From an uncultured Frankineae bacterium (GTDB taxonomy: Bacteria; Actinomycetota; Actinomycetes; Mycobacteriales; SCTD01): a stretch of 5,195 nucleotides of DNA. Shown in pieces: positions 4,955-5,195 of the stretch. The notes beneath the pieces are model-generated. The model was given only the letters and a program-made list of their open reading frames with translations, was not told the DNA's origin and searched no databases. The position numbers and the translations under genes were made by a program. The stretch is taken from assembly GCA_902805805.1 (NCBI GenBank), contig CADCUE010000062.1, positions 1 through 5,195 on the forward strand, read 5' to 3'. Numbering within the stretch: the first letter of the stretch is position 1; every line of letters begins with the position of its first letter.

Positions 4955-5195
4955 GTGCCGAGCCTGCGCCCGCTGAGCGGGACCGCCGAGGAGCTGCTCG
5001 CGCTGCTCGAGGAGTGGGACGCCGCCGCCGACGAGCCGCCTCCGGTCGTCGTCGCCACCTCGGGCTCGACCGGGCTGCCCAAGCGCGTCGTGCTCCCGCG
5101 CGCCGCGCTGCGCGCCTCCGCCGACGCCACGCACGCGCGGCTCGGGGGACCGGGGCAGTGGGCGCTGACGGTGCCGCCGGCGTACGTGGCCGGGC
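4955..5195 (+). CDS. menE: o-Succinylbenzoate-CoA ligase MenE, 3' partial
   Basis: An ANL-superfamily adenylating enzyme that activates o-succinylbenzoate with ATP and CoA for naphthoate ring closure by MenB. Eighty codons are visible and the frame runs off the right edge. After a short helical leader (LSGTAEELLALLEEWDA) comes the P-loop-like A3 motif VVVATSGSTGLPK (31-43) with the invariant lysine, then RVVLPRAALRASADATHARLGGPGQWALTVPPAYVAG. This block is characteristic of the short actinobacterial MenE, in which the N-terminus begins close to the A3 motif. GTG 4955 is chosen because it gives this N-terminus and follows TAGCGT; the overlapping GTG at 4953 is in a frame that stops within eight codons. 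It is divergent from menA, fitting one menaquinone locus. It is cut by the window end, with no sign of being broken. Confidence 0.93.
   Translation, partial: MPSLRPLSGTAEELLALLEEWDAAADEPPPVVVATSGSTGLPKRVVLPRAALRASADATHARLGGPGQWALTVPPAYVAG

Noticed and set aside
3825..5134. Two long minus-strand frames overlapping menA (3825-4892 and 3959-5134)
   Set aside because: Both are out of frame with menA, whose motifs are intact in the 4048-4920 frame. Their sequences are Arg/Ser/Gly-rich without domains.

Overview
The window reads as chromosomal DNA of a high-GC Gram-positive (actinobacterial) organism. G+C is very high by eye (low to mid 70s percent, not computed), third codon positions are almost all G or C, GTG starts are common, and the gene set is typical of actinobacterial core respiration: System II cytochrome c maturation plus menaquinone synthesis. 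I cannot name the genus.

Layout. (1) 3-1789, plus strand: the 3' part of resB, overlapping by 4 bases (ATGA) a complete ccsB (ccsA-type haem handling protein). The two together form the System II cytochrome c synthase. (2) 1804-2022, minus strand: a small membrane-anchored protein of unknown function, convergent with ccsB. (3) 2098-3318, plus: a PucR/CdaR-like regulator with a C-terminal helix-turn-helix and an N-terminal region resembling the RsbRD N-terminal domain. It is divergent from the small protein. (4) 3419-4017, plus: an atypical STAS-domain protein that overlaps a two-helix DUF4229-type membrane protein by 4 bases (GTGA). (5) 4048-4920, minus: menA (DHNA polyprenyltransferase). (6) 4955 to the right edge, plus, divergent from menA: the first 80 codons of menE (o-succinylbenzoyl-CoA ligase).

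How the genes fit together. ResB and CcsB attach haem to exported apocytochromes c. MenE and MenA make the menaquinone that feeds electrons to those cytochromes, so both flanks serve the respiratory chain. The regulator and STAS pair between them is the accessory part. A regulator with an RsbR-like N-terminus next to a STAS protein suggests, without proving, a signalling link.

No wholly new system is evident. The points most worth following are: a recurring -10-like hexamer 6-7 bases before the start codon of five genes, which suggests leaderless mRNAs; a 26-bp perfect palindrome inside the 5' end of the STAS gene, which also makes its start uncertain; and the non-canonical, apparently shortened STAS fold. 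No RNA genes, CRISPR arrays, insertion sequences or attachment sites were seen. No gene-free stretch exceeds about 100 bases.
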